From an uncultured Sphingomonadaceae bacterium (lineage in GTDB: Bacteria > Pseudomonadota > Alphaproteobacteria > Sphingomonadales > Sphingomonadaceae): DNA of 64,000 nt. Location of the stretch: the NCBI GenBank assembly GCA_937995515.1, contig CALKJZ010000002.1, positions 1 to 64,000 on the forward strand, written 5' to 3'. This document shows positions 35,650 to 44,686 of the stretch, one piece after another. A program made the position numbers and the translations under genes. The stretch's first letter is position 1, and each line of letters opens with the position of its first letter. The notes under the pieces were generated by a model, which saw nothing but the letters and a program-made list of their open reading frames with translations, ran no database searches and was not told where the DNA came from.

Positions 35650-36465
35650 ATGCCCCAGGGGGTGGAACGGATCGACGAGGCCGATGGCGTGGTCCGCCTG
35701 CGGCTCGCGCGCAGCGAGCGGCGCAACGCGCTCGACCAGGCCGCGTGGGAGGCGCTCGGGGCGCACCTCGAGGCGCTCGGGAGCGCACCTGCCCTGCGCC
35801 TTCTCATCCTCGAATCAGCAACCCCGGGCGTCTTCTGCGCCGGGGCCGACATCCACGAGTTCGCGTCCGCCAGCGCGGATCCCGCGTGGCGACGGGCCAA
35901 CCAGGCGGCGATCCGCGCCGTCCAGACCGGGCTTGCCCGCCTGCCAGTGCCGACCATCGCGCTCATCGACGGCGATTGCGTGGGTGGCGGATGCGGGCTT
36001 GCGATTGCCTGCGACATCCGGCTCGCAAGCCCGCGGGCGCGGCTCGGCATCACGCCGGCCAAGCTGGGCCTCGTCTATTCGCTCCACGACACGCGGCTGC
36101 TCGTTGACCTCGTGGGACCGGCCCGGGCCAAGCGGATGCTTTATACAGGCGAGCTCCTCGATGCCGCAGAGGCGCTCGCGATCGGCCTTGTCGACATGGT
36201 CGCAGCGGATCTCGGTGCGGCCGCAACCCGGCAGGCGCAGGCGATCCTCGCCGCCGCGCCCGGCAGCCAGCGGGCGACCAAGGCGATCATCCGGCGCATC
36301 CTCGACGGGCAGGTCGACGACGATGCCGAGACCGCCGCGATGTTCGATGCGGCCTTCGAGGGCCCGGAGTTCGCCGAAGGAGTCGCAGCCTTCCGCGCCC
36401 GGCGGCGCCCGGCCTTTGGCGCTTCGCGCGCGGCGGGCGTGCCCGCGGATCCTGCCAGCGCTTGA
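35650..36465 (+). CDS. Enoyl-CoA hydratase/isomerase family protein
   Basis: 271 residues of the crotonase fold: RSERRNALDQAAWEAL, the oxyanion-forming FCAGADIHEFA, VPTIALIDGDCVGGGCGLAIACDIRLA and KLGLVYSLHDTRLLVDLVG. The acidic residues expected in true hydratases at two active-site positions are not both evident (GGGCGL region and AKLGLVY), so another crotonase reaction is possible. Start at ATG 35650. The stop overlaps the next start (TTGA). Confidence 0.85.
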   Translation: MPQGVERIDEADGVVRLRLARSERRNALDQAAWEALGAHLEALGSAPALRLLILESATPGVFCAGADIHEFASASADPAWRRANQAAIRAVQTGLARLPVPTIALIDGDCVGGGCGLAIACDIRLASPRARLGITPAKLGLVYSLHDTRLLVDLVGPARAKRMLYTGELLDAAEALAIGLVDMVAADLGAAATRQAQAILAAAPGSQRATKAIIRRILDGQVDDDAETAAMFDAAFEGPEFAEGVAAFRARRRPAFGASRAAGVPADPASA

Positions 36466-37187
36466 TCGGCGCCCGCTGCCTGCCCGGATCGCGCGGCGGT
36501 CCGCTTCTCGTGTGCGACCATGCGTCGAACCTCGTGCCCGATGGGATCGCCCTCGGCGTGCCGGCGGGGGCGATGGAAACGCATGTGGCGCTCGATATCG
36601 GCGCCGGCCCGCTCGCAGAGGCCCTCGCCAGCCGGCTCGGGGCCCCGGCCGTCCTCGGCGCGTGGTCGCGCCTTGTCGCTGATTGCAACAGGCCGCTCGA
36701 CCATCCCGAGTTTCTGGTCGCCGAGGCCGACGGAATCCCGGTGCCCGGCAACACCGGGCTCGATCCGGCCGCACGCGCCGAACGCGAGGCCATCCACCAC
36801 GCGTTTCACGCAACGGTCTGCGCGGCCATCGCGCGCTACCACCCGCGGCTCCTCGTGAGCGTGCACAGCTTCACGCCGGCACTGATGGCCCAGCCGGTGC
36901 CCCGGCCATGGCCGGTTGCCATCCTGTGGAACCGGGATTCGCGCGCGGCCGGCCTTGGGCTCACCCGCCTGCAGAAGGATCGCCGGGTGCGCGGCCCGGT
37001 CGGGGCAAACGAGCCCTATTCGGGCCGCATCCTCAACTACACCATGGACCGTCACGCCGAGGCGCGCGGCCTGCCCTACATCGGCATCGAGGTGCGCCAG
37101 GACGGCATCGCCGATGCCGAGGGCGTGGCGCGCTGGGCAGCAATCCTTGCCGATTGCGTGGCCGGCGTGTTGGCCGCCCTCCCGTGA
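36462..37187 (+). CDS. N-formylglutamate amidohydrolase family protein
   Basis: 241 residues from a TTG start that overlaps the upstream stop. Family segments are GGPLLVCDHASNLVP (metal-binding Asp-His), HVALDIGAGPLAEALASRLG, SRLVADCNRP and VSVHSFTP (second His), with EVRQDGI near the end. Members split N-formylglutamate in histidine degradation, but no hut genes are near; in alphaproteobacteria many are stand-alone with unknown substrate. Confidence 0.85.
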   Translation: MIGARCLPGSRGGPLLVCDHASNLVPDGIALGVPAGAMETHVALDIGAGPLAEALASRLGAPAVLGAWSRLVADCNRPLDHPEFLVAEADGIPVPGNTGLDPAARAEREAIHHAFHATVCAAIARYHPRLLVSVHSFTPALMAQPVPRPWPVAILWNRDSRAAGLGLTRLQKDRRVRGPVGANEPYSGRILNYTMDRHAEARGLPYIGIEVRQDGIADAEGVARWAAILADCVAGVLAALP

Positions 37188-37867
37188 TCGGGCGGGCTGC
37201 GCGCGCCATCTGGCGCGTCCTTCTCGGCCTTGTCGTCCTGTCCGTCCTCTGGGTGGTGGCGCTGCGCTGGCTCGATCCGCCCACCACCTTTCCCATTCTC
37301 GCCGACCGCATGCGGGGGATCGATGTGCGCCACGATCCTGTCCCGCTTTCGGCCATCAGCCCCCATCTCGTCCTTGCCGTCATCGCCGCCGAGGACAGCC
37401 GATTCTGCCAACACCATGGCTTCGACCTCCGGGCGATCGAGCAGGCGCGCGCCGAGATGGCGAGCGGCGGCCGCCTGCGCGGCGCCTCGACCATCAGCCA
37501 GCAGACGGCGAAAAACCTCTTCCTGTGGCACGGCCGCACCTGGCTGCGCAAAGGTCTGGAAGCGTGGTTCACCCTGCTCATCGAGCGCATCTGGGGCAAG
37601 ACCCGGATCATGGAGGCCTATCTCAATCACATCGAGTTCGCGCCGGGGGTCTGGGGGGCCGAGGCCGCGGCCGCCCACCATTTCGGCGTTCCGGCCGCAA
37701 GGCTCACGCAGAGGCAGGCGGCGCGGCTCGCTGCGGTGCTGCCGCAGCCGGCGGTGCGCAACGCCGGCAACCCGGGGCCGTTCGTGCGCCGCCATGGGCT
37801 GACCATCGAGCGGCGGATGGCCATTGTCCGCCGCGACGGGCTGGCGGCGTGCGTCCTCGGCCGCTAG
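37184..37867 (+). CDS. mtgA: Monofunctional peptidoglycan transglycosylase
   Basis: 227 residues from GTG 37184 (GTGA overlap with the previous gene). One N-terminal membrane helix (VLLGLVVLSVLWVVAL), then a GT51 glycosyltransferase domain with catalytic Glu in VIAAEDSRFCQHHGFD, GASTISQQTAKNLFLW, RKGLEAWFTLLIE and YLNHIEFAPGVWGAEAAA. It polymerises lipid II into glycan strands. The TAG stop lies in a CTAG shared with the stop of the convergent DUF4170 gene. Confidence 0.94.
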   Translation: MIGRAARAIWRVLLGLVVLSVLWVVALRWLDPPTTFPILADRMRGIDVRHDPVPLSAISPHLVLAVIAAEDSRFCQHHGFDLRAIEQARAEMASGGRLRGASTISQQTAKNLFLWHGRTWLRKGLEAWFTLLIERIWGKTRIMEAYLNHIEFAPGVWGAEAAAAHHFGVPAARLTQRQAARLAAVLPQPAVRNAGNPGPFVRRHGLTIERRMAIVRRDGLAACVLGR

Positions 37868-38082
37868 CCGCCGATCTCGGGCTCCAGCAGGCGGTGCAGG
37901 TGCACCACCACATATTTCATCTCGGCATCATCCACCGTGCGCTGGGCCTCGGCCCGCCACGCCGCCTCGGCCGAGGCATAGTCGGGGAAGATGCCGACCA
38001 CGTGCAGCTTGTCCGGTTCTGCGAACTCGAGACCGCGCGGGTCCTTCACCCGCCCGCCGAAGACAAGGTGCAGCTTGCTCAT
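37864..38082 (-). CDS. DUF4170 protein
   Basis: 72 residues. It begins MSKLHLVFGGRVKDPRGLEF and has the DUF4170 pattern VGIFPDYASAEAAWRAEAQRTVDDAEMKYVVVHLHRLL. Small cytoplasmic protein of unknown function, restricted mainly to alphaproteobacteria. Its ATG overlaps the stop of the gamma-carbonic-anhydrase-like gene (ATGA), so the two are co-expressed. Confidence 0.88.
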   Translation of the reverse strand: MSKLHLVFGGRVKDPRGLEFAEPDKLHVVGIFPDYASAEAAWRAEAQRTVDDAEMKYVVVHLHRLLEPEIGG

Positions 38083-38669
38083 GCCCCCTCCTCGTCCTTC
38101 AGCCGGGCGTGCTCGGCCTCAAGCGCCGCCACCGTCTCGGCGAGCCAGGCCTCGAACTCGGGGCCGTCCCACGCGCGATGGTTGCCTGCCGCATAGGCAC
38201 GGGCGTTGCGCTGGTAGAAGGCCGCGTTCAGCCGGTTTGGCAGCCAGTTGTCGGCCTCCCGGATGATCCGCGCCGGTGCGCCAACCACGATCGAGTTCGG
38301 CGGCACCACCATTCCGTCGCGCACATAGGCATGTTGCCCGACGATCGAATTGTCGCCGATCACCGCCCCGCCATAGACGGTGGCATTGATGCCGATCAGC
38401 ACATTGTTGCCGATGGTGGCGCCATGGATCGTGGCGTGATGGGTGATCGAGCAGTTCGCGCCGATGACAACCGGCCGCCCGGGGTCGGTGTGGATCATCA
38501 CAAAATCCTGGATGTTGGTCCCCCGCCCGATCTCCACATGCGCCGCCTCGCTGCGGATCACCACATTGCACCAGATCGAACTGCCCGCATGCGCCTTGAC
38601 CCGCCCGTAGACGCGGGCGCTCGGGTGCACGAAGGCAGCTTCGCTCAGGTCGACCAGCGGCGTGTCCAT
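38079..38669 (-). CDS. Gamma-carbonic-anhydrase-like hexapeptide protein
   Basis: 196 residues with the left-handed beta-helix hexapeptide repeats (AFVHPSARVYGRVKAHAGSS to NSIVVGAPARIIREA). The three putative zinc histidines appear in VMIHTD, SITHHATIHG. A C-terminal helix follows. Bacterial members (YrdA/PaaY-like) include carbonic anhydrases, thioesterases and proteins of unknown role. Start placed at ATG 38669 (MDTPLVDLSEA); the frame is open to 38852 but unsupported. Confidence 0.9.
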   Translation of the reverse strand: MDTPLVDLSEAAFVHPSARVYGRVKAHAGSSIWCNVVIRSEAAHVEIGRGTNIQDFVMIHTDPGRPVVIGANCSITHHATIHGATIGNNVLIGINATVYGGAVIGDNSIVGQHAYVRDGMVVPPNSIVVGAPARIIREADNWLPNRLNAAFYQRNARAYAAGNHRAWDGPEFEAWLAETVAALEAEHARLKDEEGA

Positions 38670-38737
38670 GCCGGGCCTATTGGCAAGCCGGGGGCCTGCT
38701 GTCCACCGCCCGGCGGGGGCCGGTGCGGCCGCGGGCC

Positions 38738-39580
38738 CTAGCGCCCGCGGCCGCCGAACAGGCGCGGCAGCACGAGGGCCAGTACCGCGCCGACGGCAAA
38801 GACGGTCGCAACCGTTGCAAACGGGTGCTCGCTCGAGGTCTCCTTTGCCCACTTCGTCGCATTCTGGGCGGCCTTCCGCGCATCCTCGGCAGCCCGCTCG
38901 GCGGCCAGCCGCGCCTCGTGGGCATGTTCGCGCGCAGCCGCAGCGGCGAGTGCGGCGGCATCCTTTGCCGATTCCGCCACATTGGCGGCCTTGCTGCGGG
39001 CGGTCTTGGCCACATCCTCGACCTTGTGGGCGAGGTCTTCCGCCGTGTGCCTTGCCGCATCGGCTGCCCGGGCAGCCTTCGCCCTGGCGGCGCGGGTCAC
39101 CTCTTCGGCCTTGTCGAGCGCCTTGTCGACCACCTCGTCAACGCGGTCCTCGATGTCCGCCTTCGCGCCGTCCTCGATTTCGTTGGCAAACCCCATGTCG
39201 TCCTCCATGTCATAGGCCGCATAGAGCGGCACAACCTTCCTACGCGTCGAAGCCCGCACGGCTCCGCCCATCAGTGCCGCGGCGGCCAGCGCGCCGCCGA
39301 TGGCAATCCCCTTGTGCTCGCCGATCCAGCCCCGCGCCTCACGGGCGGTCTCGCCGGCCCAGTCCATCGCCGCGCGCACGGCGCCGATCGCGGCCTCCTC
39401 TGCCTCGCGGGTGGCGCGGCGCACCTCGTCGCGCACGGCGTGCGCTGCGTCGTCCACGGCTCCGCCCACAATCCCTCCTTCCTGCAACTGCTGGCGCAAC
39501 TGCGCCACGCTTTCCACCAGCCGCGCCCGATGCGCCTCGGCCTCGGCCAGAAGCTCCGCCCGCCGCGACTCACCCGCCAT
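38738..39580 (-). CDS. Alanine-rich helical membrane-associated protein (DUF3618-like start, LEA-like body)
   Basis: 280 residues. The N-terminus (RRAELLAEAEAHRARLVESV, LRQQLQ) resembles DUF3618. Then come a short hydrophobic stretch (GIAIGGALAAAALMGGAVRA), a tyrosine patch, and about 110 residues of Ala/Lys/Glu helical repeats rich in AxxAxxxAEE-like units, similar to apolipoprotein or LEA proteins. A final membrane helix (FATVATVFAVGAVLALVLP) resembles DUF883. Start ATG 39580 overlaps the preceding gene by 11 bases. Probably a stress-related membrane protector. Confidence 0.65.
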   Translation of the reverse strand: MAGESRRAELLAEAEAHRARLVESVAQLRQQLQEGGIVGGAVDDAAHAVRDEVRRATREAEEAAIGAVRAAMDWAGETAREARGWIGEHKGIAIGGALAAAALMGGAVRASTRRKVVPLYAAYDMEDDMGFANEIEDGAKADIEDRVDEVVDKALDKAEEVTRAARAKAARAADAARHTAEDLAHKVEDVAKTARSKAANVAESAKDAAALAAAAAREHAHEARLAAERAAEDARKAAQNATKWAKETSSEHPFATVATVFAVGAVLALVLPRLFGGRGR

Positions 39581-40139
39581 GCGACTGCCCACTCCCCTGC
39601 ACGCCCGGACCCGGCTCCTCGCCGCCGTCGGACGGCCCGGCGGCCGGTTCCGGCGGGGGGGCGAGCGCCTCCCCGATCCGCGCCAGCCCCGCCTCGATCC
39701 GGCCGAGCGAATCCCTTGGCACCAGAGACACCTGCCGCAGCATCGCCATCCCGGCGCGCGCAATCACCACGCCGGTGAGCCCAGCCACGCCCGCAAACAG
39801 CAGGCTGGCGCCCGCATAGCCGAGATCCGGGCCGAGCCAGAGCACGCCCGCTGTCACCAGCAGCGCCGGGGTGATGCCGACCAGCACCAGCCCGAACACC
39901 ACGGTCGCGCCCGAACGCACGAGCCTCGGGAGCTGGTCTGAGACCTCGATCCTGGCGAGCTCCGCCTCGGTGCGCAGGAGCGCGAGCGATTCCCGGCCTG
40001 CGGTTCTTGCCGTCGAGGCAAGGCTGCGCGGCCGTGCCAGCGCACGGTCGACCACGCGCCCGGCCGCACCGGTGGCAGCCACGCCTGCCGCCGCGCGCGC
40101 CAGCACGCCCCGGCTGCGGCTGGAGCGTTTCCCCGCCAC
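39570..40139 (-). CDS. Phage holin family (DUF1469-like) membrane protein
   Basis: 189 residues from a GTG. An amphipathic region with LLRTEAELARIEVSDQLPRL precedes two membrane helices (ATVVFGLVLVGITPALLVTAGVLW and AGASLLFAGVAGLTGVVIA), then a disordered Pro/Gly tail. The pattern fits the DUF1469/Holin-X family, which despite the name is usually chromosomal and grouped with DUF883/DUF3618 proteins. No phage genes are near. Four bases after the previous gene. Confidence 0.7.
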   Translation of the reverse strand: MAGKRSSRSRGVLARAAAGVAATGAAGRVVDRALARPRSLASTARTAGRESLALLRTEAELARIEVSDQLPRLVRSGATVVFGLVLVGITPALLVTAGVLWLGPDLGYAGASLLFAGVAGLTGVVIARAGMAMLRQVSLVPRDSLGRIEAGLARIGEALAPPPEPAAGPSDGGEEPGPGVQGSGQSHGG

Positions 40140-40143
40140 GCGG

Positions 40144-40533
40144 CTAGCGGCCAGGGCGCATCATCCGCGCGAGCACGAAACCCGCGACCGCCACCGCACC
40201 GATGGTGAGTGCGGGGTTCTCCCGCACAACCTCCCGGCCGCGGGCCACAAGCGTGTCCACATCCTGCTCGCGCAGGCTCTCGGCGGCCTTGCCCAGCCCT
40301 TCGCCTGTCTTGCGCAGCGCATCGGCAGCAGGCGCAGCCGAGGGGTCGTCCAACTGATCCGCAAGCGCCCGGGCGCCATCGGCCACCGCCTGCAGCACGT
40401 CGGCCGCGATCTCGAGCAGGCCATTGCCCGCCGCATCCCCCGGGCCGGCCCCGGCACGCGCGGAGTGCGGGCGGATGAGGGCCCGGTCCATGTCGCTCAC
40501 CACGTCCGCCGTCTCGCCCATGTCCTTTGCCAT
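40144..40533 (-). CDS. DUF883-like small membrane-anchored protein
   Basis: 129 residues: a long helical region with Asp/Ala-rich repeats (EIAADVLQAVADGARALADQ, LRKTGEGLGKAAESLR) and one C-terminal helix, ENPALTIGAVAVAGFVLARM, ending MMRPGR. The RENPALTIG-helix-MRP ending is typical of DUF883/ElaB-type ribosome- or membrane-associated stress proteins. AAAGGAGAG precedes the start. First gene of a three-gene membrane cluster. Confidence 0.65.
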   Translation of the reverse strand: MAKDMGETADVVSDMDRALIRPHSARAGAGPGDAAGNGLLEIAADVLQAVADGARALADQLDDPSAAPAADALRKTGEGLGKAAESLREQDVDTLVARGREVVRENPALTIGAVAVAGFVLARMMRPGR

Positions 40534-40562
40534 CGGTCTCTCCTTTGCCGGCAGCGGGCTTC

Positions 40563-41750
40563 TCAGCCAGCCGGGTAGATCTCAAACAGACCGGCCGCCC
40601 CCATGCCGCCGCCCACGCACATCGTCACCACGGCCCACTTCGCGCCGCGGCGCTGCCCCTCGAGCAGCACGTGGCCCGCGAGCCTTGCGCCCGACATACC
40701 ATAGGGATGCCCGATCGAAATCGCACCCCCGTTCACGTTCAGCCGGTCGTTGGGGATCCCAAGCCGGTCCCGGCAATAGATCACCTGCACGGCGAACGCC
40801 TCATTCAGCTCCCAGAGGTCGATGTCCTCGAGCCCGAGGCCGGCCTGCTTCAGGAGCTTCGGGATGGCATAGACCGGCCCGATCCCCATCTCGTCGGGCT
40901 CGAGGCCTGCCACGGCCATGCCGGCGTAGCGGCCAAGCGGCGCAAGGCCCCGGCGCGCGGCCTCGCCCGCCTCCATCAGCACGCAGGCGGACGCGCCGTC
41001 GGACAGCTGGCTGGCATTGCCGGCCGTAATCGTCTTGCCCTCGCCCCGCACCGGCTTCAGGCCGGCAAGCCCTTCGGCCGTTGTCTCCGGGCGATTGCCC
41101 TCGTCCTTCGCCAGGGTCACCTCGTGCAGCGTGGTCTCGCCGGTCTCGCGGTTCTGCATGCCCATCCGCGCCGTCACCGGCACGATCTCGGCATCGAACA
41201 GCCCGGCCTCCTGCGCTGCCGCCACCCGCTGCTGCGACTGCAGCGCATAGGCATCCATCGCCTCGCGCGCGATACCATATCGCGCCGCCACCGTCTCGGC
41301 GGTGTCGATCATCGGCATGTAGATGGCCGGGTGCATGGCGACGAGCTCCATGTCCGGCTCCACCCGGTACCTGTCGTTCTGCACCGTGGAAATGCTGTCC
41401 ACCCCGCCGGCCACAACCACCGCGTGGCCGTCGACGATCACCTGCTTGGCGGCTGTGGCAATCGCCATGAGCCCCGAGGAGCACTGGCGGTCGATGGTCT
41501 GGGCGGCAACCGTCACCGGCAGGCCCGCGCGCAGGGCGGCCAGCCGGGCGATGTTGGGCGCGCCCGACCCCTGGGTCAGCACGCAGCCCATCACCACATC
41601 GTCGATCTCGGCCCCCTCGAGGCCCGCGCGTGCAACCGCGGCCTTCACCGCATGGCTGGCAAGGGTGGGGGCAAGCGTCATGTTGAAGGCGCCGCGAAAC
41701 GCCTTGCCGATCGGCGTTCGGGCGGTCGAAACGATCACGGCTTCGCGCAT
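40563..41750 (-). CDS. Thiolase (acetyl-CoA C-acyltransferase family)
   Basis: 395 residues. Catalytic cysteine in [14 protein letters not shown], the GHPYG histidine segment ([18 protein letters not shown]) and the second cysteine in [11 protein letters not shown] are intact. Start at ATG 41750 with GAGGAGG nine bases away; a TTG at 41756 is in frame. It could act in fatty acid beta-oxidation or in acetoacetyl-CoA formation; the MaoC hydratase upstream favours a fatty acid or side-chain catabolic role. Confidence 0.9.
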   Translation of the reverse strand: MREAVIVSTARTPIGKAFRGAFNMTLAPTLASHAVKAAVARAGLEGAEIDDVVMGCVLTQGSGAPNIARLAALRAGLPVTVAAQTIDRQCSSGLMAIATAAKQVIVDGHAVVVAGGVDSISTVQNDRYRVEPDMELVAMHPAIYMPMIDTAETVAARYGIAREAMDAYALQSQQRVAAAQEAGLFDAEIVPVTARMGMQNRETGETTLHEVTLAKDEGNRPETTAEGLAGLKPVRGEGKTITAGNASQLSDGASACVLMEAGEAARRGLAPLGRYAGMAVAGLEPDEMGIGPVYAIPKLLKQAGLGLEDIDLWELNEAFAVQVIYCRDRLGIPNDRLNVNGGAISIGHPYGMSGARLAGHVLLEGQRRGAKWAVVTMCVGGGMGAAGLFEIYPAG

Positions 41751-41824
41751 GTCCAATGTCCTCCTCGTCCGGTGCTGCTGTTATCCCGTTCGGCTCGCGC
41801 CGTGTCGCCACATGGTCTGCGGCC

Positions 41825-42283
41825 TCACAAGTAGCTGAGCGTCACCCATTCGGCCGCAAGCGCCGGCCTGTCCGCGCCCTCGATCTCGACGGTGACACCA
41901 TAGGTGGCCTGCACCGCGCCGTCTGCCCGCCGGCTCACGTCGGCAAGCCGGAACCGGCCGCGGATCCGGCTGCCCGCGGGCACGGGGGCGAGAAAGCGCA
42001 CCCGGTTCAGGCCATAGTTGACCCCCATCCGCACCCCTTCGAGCACCGGTATTGCCGAATAGCCCATCGCCGACATCAGCGACAGGGTGAGGAAGCCGTG
42101 CGCGATCGTGGTGCCAAACGGGGTCTGGCGCGCAAGTTCGGGGTTCACGTGGATGAACTGGTGGTCGCCGGTGACATCGGCAAAGGCATCGATCCGTTGC
42201 TGGTCGACGAGGATCCAATCCGAAACGCCGACCTCGGCGCCGACCATCGCCTCGAGCGCATCGATGCTGACCGCCTGCGCCAT
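41825..42283 (-). CDS. MaoC-family (R)-hydratase-like protein
   Basis: 152 residues with one hot-dog domain. The hydratase-2 motif is VTGDHQFIHVNPELA followed by TIAHGFLTLSL; N-terminal part SWIL-type residues resemble NodN. It probably hydrates or dehydrates an (R)-3-hydroxyacyl-CoA. Start at ATG 42283 with GAGGGAGG upstream; the longer open frame is spurious. Same strand as the thiolase, 74 bases away. Confidence 0.87.
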   Translation of the reverse strand: MAQAVSIDALEAMVGAEVGVSDWILVDQQRIDAFADVTGDHQFIHVNPELARQTPFGTTIAHGFLTLSLMSAMGYSAIPVLEGVRMGVNYGLNRVRFLAPVPAGSRIRGRFRLADVSRRADGAVQATYGVTVEIEGADRPALAAEWVTLSYL

Positions 42284-42500
42284 TGCCTGATCCTCCCTCG
42301 TGGCCTGCGGCCCTCGTGTTGCCCCCGGGAGCGCTGCTCCCGGCGTGCCGCCCGGCGTGCCGCTCCCATGGGGCTGCCCCCGGACTGCCGCTCCCGGGAA
42401 AGCCGTCTCCGGGTGCTGCCCCGGGGGGTGCGTTGCAGTCGTCGCGCCCGCCGCGCCTGCCTTGCCCGGCCGGCGATGCGGATGCAATCTCTGCCGGCGG
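42284..42500. other. Low-complexity GC-rich gap
   Basis: 217 bases between the MscS stop and the MaoC start. Between about 42330 and 42440 it contains imperfect reiterations of a CCCGGCGTGCCGC / GCTCCCGG type unit. No gene is visible. The repeats may form competing hairpins. Confidence 0.4.
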
Positions 42501-43742
42501 TCAGGCCGCCTCGCCGCGCGTCTCGGGAAGCGCGTCCGCCCGGCTGTCCTCCGGTCCGCCTCGCCCGCGCCCGCCGAAGATCCCGGCGATGTCGAAGACC
42601 TCGCCATTGGGCCCGGTCAGGAAGTTCGACTGGCTGGGGAAGGCGAAGTCGACCCCGAGCTCGCGGAAGCGGCGGATGATCCCCAGCATGACCGCCTGCT
42701 GCTCGGCGAGCAGCGCGGTCAGGCTCGGCTCCTCGACGAAGAAAATGAGCTCGAAATCGAGGCCCGACGGGGCAAAGCGCACCAGCGGCGCCCGGTCGAA
42801 GGTGCAGCGCGGGCGGTCCTCCACAAGCGCCTTGAGCTCCCCGGGCAGCCGCTCGAGCATGTCGGTCGGTGTCTGGTAGGTCACCTCGATGTTCACGACC
42901 GCCCGGCGCCGTCGCGCCTCGGCAAAGTTGGAGATCTGCTGGTTGAGCAGCTGGCCGTTCGAGATCGCGATCACCTCGCCAGACAGGGCCCGGATCCGCG
43001 TGCTCTTGAGGCCGATGTGTTCCACCGTGCCCGAGATGCCCTGCGCACCGCCGATGCTGATGAAGTCGCCCTTCTTGAACGGCTTGTCGATGATGATCGA
43101 GAGCGCTGCGAAAAGGTCGGAAAATATGCCCTGCGCGGCAAGACCGATCGCGATCCCGCCGACGCCAAGCCCCGCCACCAGCGCCGTCACGTTGACCCCG
43201 AGATTGTCGAGCAGCACGATGGCGGCGATAATCCACACGGCAGCCTGGATGATCACCCGGAAGATGCCGATCGCGCCATCCACCTCCGGGTCGAGGCCGT
43301 CTCCCGCCTGGCGCCTGCGGTCGATGAGCCCGGTCAGAAGCGCGATCGTCCAGCGCGCTGCCTGGATCACCATCACGACCGTGAACAGGAAGCCGATCGT
43401 CCGCTCCCAGAGCGGCGGCGGCGTGACGACCGCGCCCATGGCCCTCAGCGCGGCGAGCAAAAGGAACAGGCTCATCGTCCGCGCCGCCACGTCGTCGAAC
43501 AGGCGCCGGAAGCTGCCGGGCGCGCCAGCCTTCAGGAAGCGCCGCCCCAGCCGGTAGATGATCTCGAGCAGGAGATAGGCCGCAATCGCAATGCCGATGG
43601 CCACGAGGGCCGCGTAACTGTCGTTCGTCAGCCACGCCCAGAGCTCGCGGGTCAGCTCCAGCGTGGTTTCCGGGATCGCCAGCATGTCGTCGACGATCGG
43701 GCTCGACTTTTCGGCGCCGTTTAACTCTGTCGCATCTGCCAT
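42501..43742 (-). CDS. MscS-family mechanosensitive ion channel
   Basis: 413 residues with four or five membrane helices. The pore helix and beta domain are recognisable: VTALVAGLGVGGIAIGLAAQ, IFSDLFAALSIIIDKPFKKGD, GTVEHIGLKSTRIRALSGEV and IAISNGQLL. It releases osmolytes on osmotic downshock. Larger than E. coli MscS (286) owing to extra N-terminal helices. Ends in a Gly/Arg-rich tail. Confidence 0.93.
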   Translation of the reverse strand: MADATELNGAEKSSPIVDDMLAIPETTLELTRELWAWLTNDSYAALVAIGIAIAAYLLLEIIYRLGRRFLKAGAPGSFRRLFDDVAARTMSLFLLLAALRAMGAVVTPPPLWERTIGFLFTVVMVIQAARWTIALLTGLIDRRRQAGDGLDPEVDGAIGIFRVIIQAAVWIIAAIVLLDNLGVNVTALVAGLGVGGIAIGLAAQGIFSDLFAALSIIIDKPFKKGDFISIGGAQGISGTVEHIGLKSTRIRALSGEVIAISNGQLLNQQISNFAEARRRRAVVNIEVTYQTPTDMLERLPGELKALVEDRPRCTFDRAPLVRFAPSGLDFELIFFVEEPSLTALLAEQQAVMLGIIRRFRELGVDFAFPSQSNFLTGPNGEVFDIAGIFGGRGRGGPEDSRADALPETRGEAA

Positions 43743-43848
43743 GCCGGGCTTCTAGGCCGTGCGGCGGGTTGTCGCCACCCCCGCCCCTTGGTCATCGCTG
43801 GCGGCGGGACTGGCGGCGGGCCGGGCGGGGTCAAGCCCTTGCCCCGCC

Positions 43849-44685
43849 ATGCGCGTGCCGCTACCGCCGGCCGCCATGCCCGTGCCCGAGGAGTTCCGAA
43901 CCGGAAACGGTCCGCCCGTCGCGCTCGTCACCGGCGGCGGGCGCCGGATTGGCGCCGGCTTCGTGCGCGCGCTCGCGGCACAGGGCTGGCGCGTTGCAAT
44001 CCACGCCCGGCGCTCGACGGCCGATGCCGCCCGGCTCGCTGCCGAGCTCGCTGCGGCAGGCGCGCCCGAGCCTCTCCTCCTCTTTGGCGACCTCGCCCAT
44101 CCGGATGTGCCCGCGCGGCTTGTGGAGGCCTGCGGCGAGGCGCTGAGGCTGGTCGTCAACAATGCCTCGCTGTTCGAGGAGGACGGCCTCCTCGATTTCA
44201 CGTCCGCAAGCTGGGTGCGGCATCTCGATGCCAACCTCCGCGCCCCGGCCCTGATCATCCAGGCCTTCGCGCGGGCGCTTGCCAGCGGCGCGTCGGGTCT
44301 TGTCGTCAACATCCTCGATGCGAAGCTGCAGGCGATGAACCCCGATTTCTTCTCCTACACGGTCTCCAAGGTGGGGCTCGCAGGTGTGACCGAGATGGCC
44401 GCGCGCGCACTCGCCCCCGCCATCCGGGTCAACGGCATCTCGCCCGCCATCACCCTCACCTGGGACGAGGCCGGCGAGGCCCGGGGCGACCCGGTCTCGC
44501 TGGCCCGCTTCGAGCAGGCCCACCGGCGCAACCCGCTCGGCCGCGGCGTGACGGTCGGGCAGCTGGCCGCGGCGCTCATGTGGCTCGTCGAGACGCCGAC
44601 GGTCACCGGCCAGGTGCTCACCCTCGATGCCGGGCAGCGGTTTCTGGGCCTCCCGCGCGACGTCAGCCACCTGGTGGACGACTGA
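43849..44685 (+). CDS. SDR oxidoreductase, pteridine-reductase/FolM-like
   Basis: 278 residues from ATG 43849 (ATG 43876 also possible). Rossmann loop TGGGRRIGAGF, the NNASLFEED segment, catalytic Tyr/Lys in YTVSKVGLAGV and the final substrate loop. The arginine-containing TGxxRRIG loop, NNAS and the position directly before folB are like pteridine reductases and FolM. The likely job is reduction of a dihydropterin; a generic SDR role cannot be excluded. Confidence 0.8.
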   Translation: MRVPLPPAAMPVPEEFRTGNGPPVALVTGGGRRIGAGFVRALAAQGWRVAIHARRSTADAARLAAELAAAGAPEPLLLFGDLAHPDVPARLVEACGEALRLVVNNASLFEEDGLLDFTSASWVRHLDANLRAPALIIQAFARALASGASGLVVNILDAKLQAMNPDFFSYTVSKVGLAGVTEMAARALAPAIRVNGISPAITLTWDEAGEARGDPVSLARFEQAHRRNPLGRGVTVGQLAAALMWLVETPTVTGQVLTLDAGQRFLGLPRDVSHLVDD

Positions 44686-44686
44686 G

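Noticed and set aside
39570-40139. Prophage remnant suggested by the holin-like protein
   Set aside because: No other phage gene, attachment site or composition change; this family is usually chromosomal.
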